From Microbacteriaceae bacterium (lineage in GTDB: Bacteria > Actinomycetota > Actinomycetes > Actinomycetales > Microbacteriaceae): 9,300 nucleotides of DNA. Location of the stretch: assembly GCA_003454135.1 (NCBI GenBank), contig DMKW01000216.1, forward strand, positions 16,802 to 26,101, written 5' to 3'. Below the pieces are notes generated by a model. The model ran no database searches. It saw only the letters and a list, made by a program, of their open reading frames with translations, and was not told the origin of the DNA. Position numbers and translations under genes: made by a program. Below are positions 1-7,196 of this stretch, in pieces (the first letter of the stretch is position 1; each line of letters opens with the position of its first letter).

Positions 1-587
1 GCGAGAATCCCGACGACGGTGAACGGCGTGCCGTCCACCGAGATCTGCTGCCCGAGGGCCGAACCGGTGGTGAAAAGCGTCGACGCGAGCGTCGAGCCGA
101 TCACCGCCACTTTGGCCGAACTCGTGACATCCGCCGCGGTGAAGGCATTGCCAGACGCGACCTTCGCGGTCGACACGTCGAAATATCCGGCGGTGGTGCC
201 GACGACGGAGACCCCTTCGGACGAGGCCGCGGACGACGACACCGTGAGGCTGGTGCTCACGTTGGGCACGACGGTGGTGACGTGCCCGAGCCCGGCCGAC
301 GCGAGTTGCTCGCTCACCCCGGTCGTGATCGTCTTCACGCTCGAGGACGCGGATGTCGTGCCGCCGGAACCCCCGCCTCCGCCACCTGTGCTCGAACGAA
401 CGGTGAGGGTATTCGTGCCCAGGTTGGTGATCGCGTTCTGCACGGTCTGGGCTGAGCCGTTGCCGACGGCGAGCAGCAGAATCACCGAGCCGACCCCGAT
501 CATGACCCCGAGCAGCGTGAGGATGGACCTGAGCTTGTTGGCGGTGACTCCGCGCATCGCGGAGAGCAATATTTCGATGACGCTCAT
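1..587 (-). CDS. MacB-type ABC transporter permease, N-terminal part (partial)
   Basis: Permease subunit of a MacB/FtsX-like ABC exporter, expected to span the membrane and couple the ATPase next door to an extracytoplasmic domain. The first 195 residues are in the window and the C-terminal half lies beyond the left edge. The N terminus (MSVIEILLSAMRGVTANKLR) and the following hydrophobic helix (about residues 21-42, containing LLGVMIGVGSVILLLAVG) are the usual start of the MacB family. The large extracytoplasmic domain begins at about 45, includes a Gly run near 68-76, and still reads normally at the edge. The ATG at 587 overlaps the stop of the upstream ATPase as ATGA, so translation is probably coupled. 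The three- or four-helix core with the C-terminal FtsX domain is not visible. Substrate cannot be told from this sequence. Confidence 0.93.
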   Translation of the reverse strand, partial: MSVIEILLSAMRGVTANKLRSILTLLGVMIGVGSVILLLAVGNGSAQTVQNAITNLGTNTLTVRSSTGGGGGGSGGTTSASSSVKTITTGVSEQLASAGLGHVTTVVPNVSTSLTVSSSAASSEGVSVVGTTAGYFDVSTAKVASGNAFTAADVTSSAKVAVIGSTLASTLFTTGSALGQQISVDGTPFTVVGIL

Positions 588-1315
588 CGGGTTGCCCCCA
601 GCAGGGCATCGGTCGCGCGGTCCGAGACGATGAGGCCGTCACGGATCGTGAGCACGCGGTGGGCGCGAGACGCCACATTCTGTTCGTGGGTGATGACGAC
701 GATCGTGCGGCCGGCCGAGGCGAGCGAGTCGAGGATCGACAGGATCTCCTCCGTCGAGGCGCTGTCGAGGTTGCCCGTCGGCTCGTCGGCGAGCACGAGG
801 GTTGGGGACGTCACGAGGGCACGGGCGATCGCCACTCTCTGCTGTTGACCGCCGGAGAGCTGCTGCGGCTGGTGGTCGGCGCGATTCGCGAGATTGACGA
901 GATCGAGCGCTTCGAGCGCCAGCCTTCGCCGTTCGGCCCTCCTGACACCGCCATAGACGAGGGGCAGCTCGACGTTGGCCAGCGCGGTCATGCGCGGAAC
1001 CAGATTGAACGACTGGAACACGAATCCGATCTCGCGATTGCGCACCCGCGCGAGCTCCTTCTCGCTCAGCGAACGAACGTCGTGGCCGGCCAGCGCGTAG
1101 AGGCCGTCCGAGGCGATGTCGAGGCACCCGAGGAGGTTCATGAGCGTCGACTTGCCCGATCCGGACGGTCCCATGATGGCCACGTAGTCGCCGGCTGCGA
1201 CCTCGAGATCGATGCCGCGCAAGGCATGCACCGCGGCCTCCGCCGTTCCGTATACCTGATGGATGCCGTCGAGCCGCAAGACGAGGTCGGGCCGCGTCGG
1301 CGCCGCGAGGCTCAC
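584..1315 (-). CDS. ABC transporter ATP-binding protein (MacB/LolD-like)
   Basis: Cytoplasmic ATPase of the exporter, 243 residues, a normal length for the stand-alone LolD/MacB-type ATPase. All nucleotide-binding motifs are intact: Walker A GPSGSGKST (49-57), Q-loop glutamine 101 in FVFQSFN, signature LSGGQQQR (153-160), Walker B LVLADE (173-178) followed by PTGNLD, and H-loop histidine 210 in VITHE. The start is GTG at 1315, forming a GTGA overlap with the stop of the upstream membrane-fusion gene. Its own stop overlaps the permease start, so the three genes look like one translationally coupled unit. It should energise the permease just downstream. What the pump moves is not shown by the ATPase. 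Confidence 0.96.
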   Translation of the reverse strand: MSLAAPTRPDLVLRLDGIHQVYGTAEAAVHALRGIDLEVAAGDYVAIMGPSGSGKSTLMNLLGCLDIASDGLYALAGHDVRSLSEKELARVRNREIGFVFQSFNLVPRMTALANVELPLVYGGVRRAERRRLALEALDLVNLANRADHQPQQLSGGQQQRVAIARALVTSPTLVLADEPTGNLDSASTEEILSILDSLASAGRTIVVITHEQNVASRAHRVLTIRDGLIVSDRATDALLGATR

Positions 1316-2529
1316 TGTCCGCCGCCGAATCCGGTGGGCGGTGCTCCGCCGCCGAAGCCGCCCGCTCCGCCGATGCCGGTCCTGCCGTTCGTCGAGGTGC
1401 CGGTGGTTGACGTCGTCGTGGCGGCGACCGTGCCGATCACCACGGTCTGTCCGGCCGTGAGCCCGGAGGTGATTTCGGTGCCAGCGTCGCCGACGATTCC
1501 GAGCTTCACGGTCACGGACTTCGTCGTGCCGTTCGTGGCGACCACCTTGACCGTGGATGCCCCGGCCGTCGTGGTGATGGCCGCGGTCGGCACATAGAGC
1601 GAGTCGCTCGGGGAACTTGCGGTGGTGATGGTGGCGTCAGCGGTCTGGCCGAGGCGTAGGCCGGTGGGGATCGAATTGAGAGTGATCGTAGTCGCGTAGG
1701 TGACGATCGAGTTGCTCGTCGTCGCCGTCGGCGAGATGGCGGTGACTTTCGCCGTCGCCGTCACGCCTGCGATGGCGGGGAAGCTGATCGCGGCCGCCTG
1801 GCCGACGACAACCGACGCGATGTCCGCCTCGGCGATGTTCGCCGTGAGATTCATGGTGGAGACGTCGGCGATCGTCACGAAGCCGGAGCTGCTCGCCGTG
1901 CTCGTGCCGCTGGTTGCAGCAGATGTTGAGCCGCTCGACGCGCTGCTCCCGACGGAACCGTTTACGGCGATGACGAGCCCGGTGATGGGAGCGGTGAGCG
2001 TCGCGGATGCCAGGTTTGCCTTCGCGGTGGCCACGGCATCCGTCGCGTCGTTCACGGTGGACTGCGCGGAGGTGACCTGCTGCTTTGCCGAGCTCGTCTG
2101 CCCGCTCGAGCCGGTGCCAGCCGCCGCGGTGGCCGTCGCGTCTGAGAGGGCGGTCTTCGCGTCTGCGAGGGCGGTCTTCGCGTTGGCGAGATTGGTGGTG
2201 GCCTTCGCGAGCACCGCGGCGAGGTCGGCGGTGGCGAGAGTGCCGAGAACGTCGCCGGCCGCGACCGTCGCTCCGAGGGAGGTGTTCACCGTGGCGATCG
2301 TGCCGTCGACGGCAAAGCTCGCGGTGACCTCGCTCGCGGGCGCGATCGAGCCGCTTGCGGTGATGCTGGTGCTCACGACCCCCTTCTTGACGGTGGACGT
2401 GAGTTGAGTGGCCGTGGCGCTCGCGCTCGATGAGAACGGATTCGCGAGAAAGAGATAGCCGCCGATGATGGCGCCTATCGCAACAACGGCCAGCGAACTG
2501 TTGACGATGGCGGGTCGGGAGATCTTCAT
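1312..2529 (-). CDS. HlyD/MacA-family membrane-fusion (adaptor) protein of the ABC exporter
   Basis: Adaptor subunit anchored by one N-terminal helix and projecting outside the membrane. With the ATG at 2529 as start it has 405 residues. The order is: anchor (about 6-29), first lipoyl-like half (about 55-100), a short alanine-rich coiled coil with KTALADAKTALSDA heptads (about 105-178), the second lipoyl half (LTAPITGLVIAVNGSVG) broken by a Ser/Thr/Gly linker (about 193-216), then a beta-barrel region beginning FVTIADVSTMNLTANIAEAD. The tail is Gly-rich (last 25 residues) with GGFGGG-type repeats. An in-frame GTG at 2562 would add 11 residues rich in Arg/His. Neither start has a well-spaced ribosome-binding site. 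I chose the ATG because the protein then opens MKISRP directly before the anchor. First gene of the exporter operon, divergent from a two-component system. Confidence 0.9.
   Translation of the reverse strand: MKISRPAIVNSSLAVVAIGAIIGGYLFLANPFSSSASATATQLTSTVKKGVVSTSITASGSIAPASEVTASFAVDGTIATVNTSLGATVAAGDVLGTLATADLAAVLAKATTNLANAKTALADAKTALSDATATAAAGTGSSGQTSSAKQQVTSAQSTVNDATDAVATAKANLASATLTAPITGLVIAVNGSVGSSASSGSTSAATSGTSTASSSGFVTIADVSTMNLTANIAEADIASVVVGQAAAISFPAIAGVTATAKVTAISPTATTSNSIVTYATTITLNSIPTGLRLGQTADATITTASSPSDSLYVPTAAITTTAGASTVKVVATNGTTKSVTVKLGIVGDAGTEITSGLTAGQTVVIGTVAATTTSTTGTSTNGRTGIGGAGGFGGGAPPTGFGGGQ
2138..2179 (-). repeat. Tandem 21-bp repeat inside the adaptor gene (heptad duplication)
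   Basis: Positions 2138-2158 and 2159-2179 are adjacent 21-bp copies differing at one base (GAGAGG against GCGAGG in the plus strand). Each copy encodes one seven-residue heptad, KTALADA then KTALSDA, of the coiled-coil hairpin. A third, diverged copy follows to about 2200. This looks like in-frame slippage lengthening the coiled coil. It is part of the coding sequence, not a separate element. Confidence 0.75.
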
Positions 2530-2572
2530 TCTTCGACCGTGCCTGCCGAACCTATGAGGCACGTAAGCCCCG

Positions 2573-2578
2573 ACTATG
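2573..2578 (-). promoter_or_regulatory. Possible -10 element for the exporter operon
   Basis: On the minus strand CATAGT matches four of six bases of TATAAT and lies 10 bases before the GTG at 2562, or 43 bases before the preferred ATG at 2529. No acceptable -35 hexamer is seen 16-18 bp upstream, so if real it would need an activator. The two-component regulator encoded divergently is an obvious candidate. Weak call. Confidence 0.25.
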
Positions 2579-2633
2579 CGCTCATGCTGAGTGACGGGCC
2601 GGTCGGCTTGTCTCAGGAGAGGTAGGGCTGGAA

Positions 2634-2664
2634 CATAGGTTTCTCATAGGAAACTCGCGATAGT
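2634..2664 (+). promoter_or_regulatory. Phased direct repeat (OmpR-type operator) and -10 of the response-regulator gene
   Basis: CATAGG occurs at 2634-2639 and again at 2645-2650, an 11-bp period, which is the one-turn phasing typical of tandem OmpR/PhoB-family binding sites. GTTTC (2639-2643) and GAAAC (2650-2654) add a small inverted repeat. Eight bases beyond the second copy lies GATAGT (2659-2664), four of six to a -10 box, with no -35 hexamer at the right distance: the repeat occupies that place, as in PhoB-type activated promoters. Transcription would start at about 2671-2672, on the GTG codon. The repeat is directly visible. Its role as autoregulatory site is inference. Confidence 0.5.
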
Positions 2665-2671
2665 AGGAGGA

Positions 2672-3424
2672 GTGACTACAGACAGCGTTTCCGCCGCGCC
2701 GAGCGCCGGCCCCAAACTCCGCCGTGCGGACGGTTCTCCCGTTCGCGTCGTCGTCGTCGATGACGAGCCGACCCTGAGCGATCTGCTCAGCATGGCCCTG
2801 CGCTACGAGGGGTGGGAGGTGCGCACCGCGGCCGAGGGCCGCACGGCGATCAGCATCATCCGCGAGTTCCAGCCCGACGTGGTCGTGCTCGACGTCATGC
2901 TGCCGGACATCGACGGGCTGCAGGTGCTCAAGCGGCTGCGCGCGGACGGCCAGGACACCCCGATCCTCTTCCTCACGGCCAAAGACGCCCTCGACGATCG
3001 CATCGCCGGGCTTACCGCCGGGGGCGACGACTATGTCACCAAACCCTTCAGCCTCGAGGAGCTCGTGGCTCGCCTGCGCGGACTCATCCGACGCTCGATC
3101 GTGGTCGTCGCCGACTCATCGGACCCGCTGCTTCGCGTCGGCGATCTCGTGCTCGACGAGGAGAGCTACGAGGTGCGCCGCGACGGCCGCCTCATCGAGC
3201 TCACGGCGACCGAATTCGAGTTGCTGCGTTTTCTCATGCGCAACCCCCGCCGCGTGATGAGCAAGGCCCAGATTCTCGATCGCGTGTGGAGCTATGACTT
3301 CGGCGGGAGGTCGAGCATCGTCGAGATCTACATTTCCTACCTTCGCAAGAAGATCGATGCCGGCTCGAGCCCGATGATCCACACCGTGCGCGGTGTCGGG
3401 TACATGATCAAGGCCGCGGGATGA
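2672..3424 (+). CDS. OmpR-family two-component response regulator
   Basis: DNA-binding response regulator of 250 residues. A 24-residue unstructured N-terminal extension precedes the receiver domain (about 25-140), which has the acidic pair D30/D31, phospho-acceptor D74 in VVLDVMLPDIDG, T102 and K124 in YVTKPFS. A winged-helix domain follows (about 154-248) with the typical ending SSIVEIYISYLRKKID and VRGVGYMI. All catalytic residues are present. The GTG at 2672 is the only plausible start, since no other start codon occurs before the receiver. The AGGAGG at 2665-2670 ends only 1 base before it, too close for normal use, so a leaderless message is possible. The next gene, the kinase, overlaps its stop by 4 bp. 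It probably reports to the adjacent exporter operon, which is inference from divergent placement. Confidence 0.95.
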   Translation: MTTDSVSAAPSAGPKLRRADGSPVRVVVVDDEPTLSDLLSMALRYEGWEVRTAAEGRTAISIIREFQPDVVVLDVMLPDIDGLQVLKRLRADGQDTPILFLTAKDALDDRIAGLTAGGDDYVTKPFSLEELVARLRGLIRRSIVVVADSSDPLLRVGDLVLDEESYEVRRDGRLIELTATEFELLRFLMRNPRRVMSKAQILDRVWSYDFGGRSSIVEIYISYLRKKIDAGSSPMIHTVRGVGYMIKAAG

Positions 3425-4902
3425 CGCAAACCATCGCCCGCCCGCGGTGGTCGCTGCGCCGGCGGCTAGTACTCGCGGTGGTCGGCCTGCTTGCGACGGT
3501 CGCAATAGTCATCGGAGCGGTGAGCGTCGTCGCGCTGCAGAGCTTCCTCACCGACCGGCTCGACCAGCAGCTGAGCCAGGCGAATGGGCGGTCGCAGAAC
3601 GGCTTCGGGCCACCCGGCGGCCCGACCGACGATTCGACCTCGCAGACCTTTTCGCAGGATCGGCTGCGGGAGACGTTCGGCCGACAGGCACCGGACACCG
3701 TCATTGCGATCGCCACGGGGTCGACCGCGTCTGCCTTGCGAAAAGACCAGAGCGGCACGCCTCAGCTGCTCACCGCGGCCCAGAGCAAACCTTTTGCGAG
3801 CGTGCCGTCGACCGGAGTGCCGACTACCGTCGATCTCGGAGGTGCCCTTGGCGCCTACCGGGCGGTCGCCGTTGAGTACAGCGGCGGCGTTCGCGTCGTG
3901 ACCGCGCTCCCTCTCGGCGAGGTGAACGCCACCGTGCTGCAGCTCGCTCTCGTCATCGCGATCGTCACGGCCCTCGGCCTCCTCCTCGCCGCTTTCCTCG
4001 GAGCCTGGATCGTGCGCGTCGCCCTGCGGCCCCTCGAGCGGGTCGTCGCCACCGCGACGCACGTCGCCGAGCTTCCTCTCGATCGCGGCGAGGTCGCGCT
4101 CGCAGTTCGAGTGCCGGAATCGGATGCTGACCCGCGAACCGAGGTCGGCCAGGTCGGCGCCGCGATCAACCGAATGCTCGGGCATGTGGCATCCGCGCTC
4201 GCCGCCCGTCAGGCGAGTGAGAACAAGATTCGCCAGTTCGTGGCTGATGCGAGCCACGAGTTGCGCACTCCGCTCGCGTCGATCCGCGGCTACGCCGAAC
4301 TCACCCGTCGCGGAAACCACGACCTGCCCGACGATGTCGTGCACTCGATCGGCCGGGTCGAATCGGAGGCGACGCGGATGACGTCCCTCGTCGAAGACCT
4401 GCTCTTGCTCGCGCGACTGGACGAGGGGAGAGACCTCGAGAGCGTGCCCCTCGACCTCTCGCGCCTCCTCATCGACGCCGTGAGCGACGCCCACGCGGCC
4501 GGCCCCGACCACGAATGGTCCCTCGACCTGCCGGAGGAGCCGGTGATCGTGGATGGCGACACCGCGCGACTGCACCAGGTGGTCACCAACCTGCTGGCGA
4601 ACGCCCGCGTGCACACGCCGGCGGGAACGAGCGTCGTGGTCGCCGTCTCGGTCGATGACGATACCGCCGTGCTGACCGTTGCGGATGACGGCCCCGGCAT
4701 CCCGAGCGAGCTGCTGCCCGTGCTGTTCGAGCGTTTCGCCCGCGGAGACAGCTCCCGCTCGCGGGCCGCCGGAAGCACCGGGCTCGGTCTCGCGATCGTC
4801 AGCGCGGTGATCGAGGGGCATCGGGGAGTCGTCACGGTCGAAAGCGAGCCGGGCCGCACGGTGTTCCGGGTCGAACTCCCCCTCGCCGCGCAGGCCGTGT
4901 AG
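3421..4902 (+). CDS. Two-component sensor histidine kinase (HAMP, HisKA, HATPase_c)
   Basis: Membrane sensor kinase of 493 residues. Order: short basic cytoplasmic start, transmembrane helix 1 (about 17-38), extracytoplasmic sensor region (about 40-168, with a GFGPPGGP loop), transmembrane helix 2 (about 171-199), HAMP (about 200-262), HisKA with H279 in ADASHELRTPLASIRG, then the ATPase domain. In the ATPase domain the N box has N390 and N394 in TNLLANARVH, G1 is DDGPGIP (422-428), the F box is LFERFARG and G2 is STGLGLAIV (452-460). Everything needed for autophosphorylation is present. The ATG at 3421 overlaps the regulator stop as ATGA, so they are a cognate pair. The sensor region matches no fold I can name, so the signal is unknown. 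Given the exporter alongside, an envelope stress or toxic compound is a guess only. Confidence 0.96.
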   Translation: MTQTIARPRWSLRRRLVLAVVGLLATVAIVIGAVSVVALQSFLTDRLDQQLSQANGRSQNGFGPPGGPTDDSTSQTFSQDRLRETFGRQAPDTVIAIATGSTASALRKDQSGTPQLLTAAQSKPFASVPSTGVPTTVDLGGALGAYRAVAVEYSGGVRVVTALPLGEVNATVLQLALVIAIVTALGLLLAAFLGAWIVRVALRPLERVVATATHVAELPLDRGEVALAVRVPESDADPRTEVGQVGAAINRMLGHVASALAARQASENKIRQFVADASHELRTPLASIRGYAELTRRGNHDLPDDVVHSIGRVESEATRMTSLVEDLLLLARLDEGRDLESVPLDLSRLLIDAVSDAHAAGPDHEWSLDLPEEPVIVDGDTARLHQVVTNLLANARVHTPAGTSVVVAVSVDDDTAVLTVADDGPGIPSELLPVLFERFARGDSSRSRAAGSTGLGLAIVSAVIEGHRGVVTVESEPGRTVFRVELPLAAQAV

Positions 4903-4932
4903 CGCGCCGGTCCATCGCACGCGCAGGCGAAG

Positions 4933-4973
4933 ATGACAGACTGGAATCTCGCGCACCGTTAGGAATCTGTCAT
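4933..4973. repeat. Inverted repeat and nested direct repeat at the start of the dehydrogenase gene
   Basis: ATGACAGA (4933-4940) and TCTGTCAT (4966-4973) form a perfect 8-bp inverted repeat, the right arm entering the ATG start codon at 4972. Inside it GGAATCT occurs twice (4943-4949 and 4962-4968), 19 bp apart. The AGGA at 4961-4964, seven bases before the ATG, is the likely ribosome-binding site and lies between the arms. It could be an operator or, in RNA, a hairpin covering the start. ATGACA also resembles a -35 box, but I see no good matching -10. Confidence 0.5.
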
Positions 4974-5817
4974 GAGAATTGCTGTCACGGGAGCCACCGG
5001 AAAACTCGGACGCGCCGTCGTCGAGCGACTTCGCAACTCCGGAAACTTCGTCATCGGACTCGACATCGTCGGTGCACGCGGTCCGGGTTTCACCCAGGTG
5101 GATTTCACCGACTACGGCCAGACGGTCGACGCGCTCTTCGGCATCAACGACCGCCACGACGGCCTCGATGCGATCGTTCATCTCGCGGCGGCACCGGCAG
5201 GCGGCATCCTTCCGGACTCGCAGACCTTCCACAACAACATGTCGGCGACCTTCAACGTCTTCCAGGCCGCCCGTCGGGCCGGCATCAAGAACATCGTCTA
5301 CGCATCGAGCGAGACCGTGCTCGGCATCCCGTTCGAGACCCCGCCGCCGTACATTCCGGTCGACGAGGAATACGACACCCGCCCCGAGTCGATTTACTCG
5401 CTTACCAAGCACCTCGAGGAGCAGCTCGCGATCAAGCTCGTTCGCTGGGACCCCGAACTCAGCATCATCGGCCTGCGGTTCTCCAACGTCATGGACGTCG
5501 CCGACTACGCGGCTTTCCCGTCCTACGACAGCGACCCCACGCTGCGCAGCTGGAACCTGTGGGGCTACATCGACGCTCGAGACGGCGCGCAGGCGGTGGA
5601 GCTGGCTCTCGCCCGCAATGTCCCCGGCTTCGAGGCCTTCATCATCGCGGCGAGCGACACGGTGATGAGCCGATCCAGTTCCAGGCTCGCCGCCGAGGTG
5701 TTCCCGACCGTGGAGGTGCGCACCGAACTCGGCCAGCACGAGACCCTCCTGTCCATCGACAAGGCTCGCAAGCTGCTCGGGTTCGAACCGGAACACTCCT
5801 GGCGCCACCATGCTTAG
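4972..5817 (+). CDS. NAD-dependent epimerase/dehydratase family protein (extended SDR)
   Basis: Cytoplasmic Rossmann-fold oxidoreductase of 281 residues. The nucleotide-binding motif TGATGKLG gives GxxGxxG at 7-13. D31 at the end of the second strand (VIGLDIVG) suggests NAD rather than NADP. HLAAAP (70-75) is the usual stretch after strand 4. The active site has S112/S113 in YASSETVLG and the pair Y142-K146 in YSLTK. Family members act on nucleotide sugars, uronates or similar. At 281 residues it is shorter than most UDP-sugar epimerases and closer to uronate-dehydrogenase-like members, but I cannot fix the substrate. The start is set by ATG with AGGA 7 bases upstream. Its last 8 bases overlap the start of the next gene, so the pair is probably co-translated. 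No terminator is seen between it and the kinase 69 bp upstream. Confidence 0.92.
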   Translation: MRIAVTGATGKLGRAVVERLRNSGNFVIGLDIVGARGPGFTQVDFTDYGQTVDALFGINDRHDGLDAIVHLAAAPAGGILPDSQTFHNNMSATFNVFQAARRAGIKNIVYASSETVLGIPFETPPPYIPVDEEYDTRPESIYSLTKHLEEQLAIKLVRWDPELSIIGLRFSNVMDVADYAAFPSYDSDPTLRSWNLWGYIDARDGAQAVELALARNVPGFEAFIIAASDTVMSRSSSRLAAEVFPTVEVRTELGQHETLLSIDKARKLLGFEPEHSWRHHA

Positions 5818-6547
5818 ACACGCCGTTGCGATCGCCGCACTGGCACTCGCAACGGCGGGGCTGGGAGCCCAGTCCGCTCTCGCCCTCGACGAGCCCAAGG
5901 TTCCCGAGGACGTGGCCGCATACGTCGCGACAGACCTCGTACCGAGACTCGCCGACCTCTACGGCCCAGGGACCAAGGCCGGATCGGTGGCCACCTTCGA
6001 CGCAACGACCAAGGTCGGAGCCGTGCGTCGGGTGCTCGCGTTCACCAAATCCTTCGTGTCCGGCTCGCCGAGTGCCGCGTCCACCGAGCTCACCAACAAC
6101 TGGGTGGCGCCCGTGCTGTCGAAGGATGACAGCGTGCTCGGGCTCGCCACGGTGTGGATCAATCCCGCGAGCGATCTGCCCGAGCTTGCCAGCTTCGACC
6201 CGGGTACGAAGATCGCCACCGCGCTCGCCGCAGCCCCCGCGGGGTCGCTACTCGTGCACGACGATGCCCGGCACGCGTGGTTCGCCTCGGACGGCACGAC
6301 CATCACGCCCCTCATCCCCGGCGATTCCGGCGTGAAGTCGACCCTGCCCAATTCCGCATTCCAGAAGCTGATCGTGGCGGACTCCAATGCACCGGGGGAC
6401 GCCGCCCCGCAGAATCAAGGCCTGCTCGTCGCCGGGTTAGTGCTCGGCATTGTCGTCGTCTTGCTCGCGGTCTTCGTGCTGTTGCCGGACCGCCGAAAGA
6501 GGGCTCGGGGCACGACGGCGATCGAGAAGCCGACGCCCGAAGCTTGA
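5810..6547 (+). CDS. Secreted, C-terminally membrane-anchored protein of unknown function
   Basis: I do not recognise a family. The 245-residue product has an N-terminal signal peptide (residues 1-25, basic MLRH then an Ala/Leu core ending ALA, with likely cleavage after A25). An extracytoplasmic domain of about 175 residues follows. Then come one transmembrane helix (about 204-225), a basic stop-transfer sequence RRKRAR (228-233) and a 12-residue cytoplasmic tail. This predicts a type I membrane protein with its bulk outside. The central part (WVAPVLSKDDSVLGLATVWI, then LLVHDDARHAWFASDG) looks like a compact alpha/beta domain with no cysteines. The ATG lies inside the end of the dehydrogenase gene (8-bp overlap ATGCTTAG), suggesting coupled translation. 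The gene ends 10 bp from a convergent gene, with no obvious terminator between them. Confidence 0.85.
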   Translation: MLRHAVAIAALALATAGLGAQSALALDEPKVPEDVAAYVATDLVPRLADLYGPGTKAGSVATFDATTKVGAVRRVLAFTKSFVSGSPSAASTELTNNWVAPVLSKDDSVLGLATVWINPASDLPELASFDPGTKIATALAAAPAGSLLVHDDARHAWFASDGTTITPLIPGDSGVKSTLPNSAFQKLIVADSNAPGDAAPQNQGLLVAGLVLGIVVVLLAVFVLLPDRRKRARGTTAIEKPTPEA

Positions 6548-6557
6548 CTGCTCGCGG

Positions 6558-7163
6558 TTAGCGGAAGGCGGACTGCAAATGGGCCTGCAACTGCGGCAAG
6601 ACCAGGATCGCGAGTTCGGCCGTGATGATCCAGGTGATCACGACCGAGGAAACCAGATAGAACCAGAAGGGGAACCAACCCCGCCCGGCATGCCGTTTCC
6701 CATGCACTGCGCGCGCGGCCAGGTAGGCGATCGGGCTGAGCAGCACCCAGAATCCGCTCGCGGCGGAGGGCTGGCCGCTCCGGAGCAGCGCGTGCCTGTC
6801 GACGAACGCCAGCACGACGACGAGAACGGCGAAGATGACGATGACCGCCAGTTGGGCGATCACCATGAGGGAGAGGGACAAGCCGGGGTAGATGCTCACC
6901 GCGGTAGAGGCCAGCCACTGAAGTGCCGAACTCAGTGTGATCACGGTGAGGGCCAACCATTCGAACCCGCGAAGCCTCCGCCCCACGGCGCGAACCGCGT
7001 CCGGCGCCGCGCGAGGCTCCACGACCATGGCCATTGACGGGCTTATCGGGGTCGGGTGGCCCACCCACTCGGTGCCGCTCCACCAGCGCATGCTGGACGG
7101 ATCGTCGCCATGGGCGTGCCATCCCGGCGCGCGACGCGAGTCGTCGATGATGTTCGAGTCCAT
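6558..7163 (-). CDS. DUF2510-domain membrane protein
   Basis: A 201-residue protein. Residues 13-36 (PGWHAHGDDPSSMRWWSG, then TEWVGH) match the DUF2510 pattern: PGW near the start, an RWW/RYW core and a closing W..H. This short tryptophan-rich module is common at the cytoplasmic N terminus of actinobacterial membrane proteins. After a linker there are about four hydrophobic helices (roughly 69-92, 96-121, 135-152, 166-191). The ATG at 7163 is chosen because AAGGAG (complement of 7171-7176) lies exactly 7 bases upstream. A longer reading to 7223 would add 20 Arg/Pro-rich residues and lose this site. Function unknown. It is divergent from the rplJ operon and convergent with the preceding gene. 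Confidence 0.88.
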   Translation of the reverse strand: MDSNIIDDSRRAPGWHAHGDDPSSMRWWSGTEWVGHPTPISPSMAMVVEPRAAPDAVRAVGRRLRGFEWLALTVITLSSALQWLASTAVSIYPGLSLSLMVIAQLAVIVIFAVLVVVLAFVDRHALLRSGQPSAASGFWVLLSPIAYLAARAVHGKRHAGRGWFPFWFYLVSSVVITWIITAELAILVLPQLQAHLQSAFR

Positions 7164-7196
7164 CCGATTTCTCCTTGGTCTGTGGCGAGGACTCGG

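Noticed and set aside
659..1597. Plus-strand open frame of 312 codons opposite the ATPase and adaptor genes
   Set aside because: The opposite strand encodes intact Walker A, signature and Walker B motifs. The plus-strand product has no recognisable features.
3466..5898. Minus-strand open frame of 810 codons across the kinase and the dehydrogenase
   Set aside because: It lies antisense to two genes with full sets of family motifs and is rich in Arg, Gly, Glu and Asp without domains. Long antisense frames are normal in such GC-rich coding DNA.
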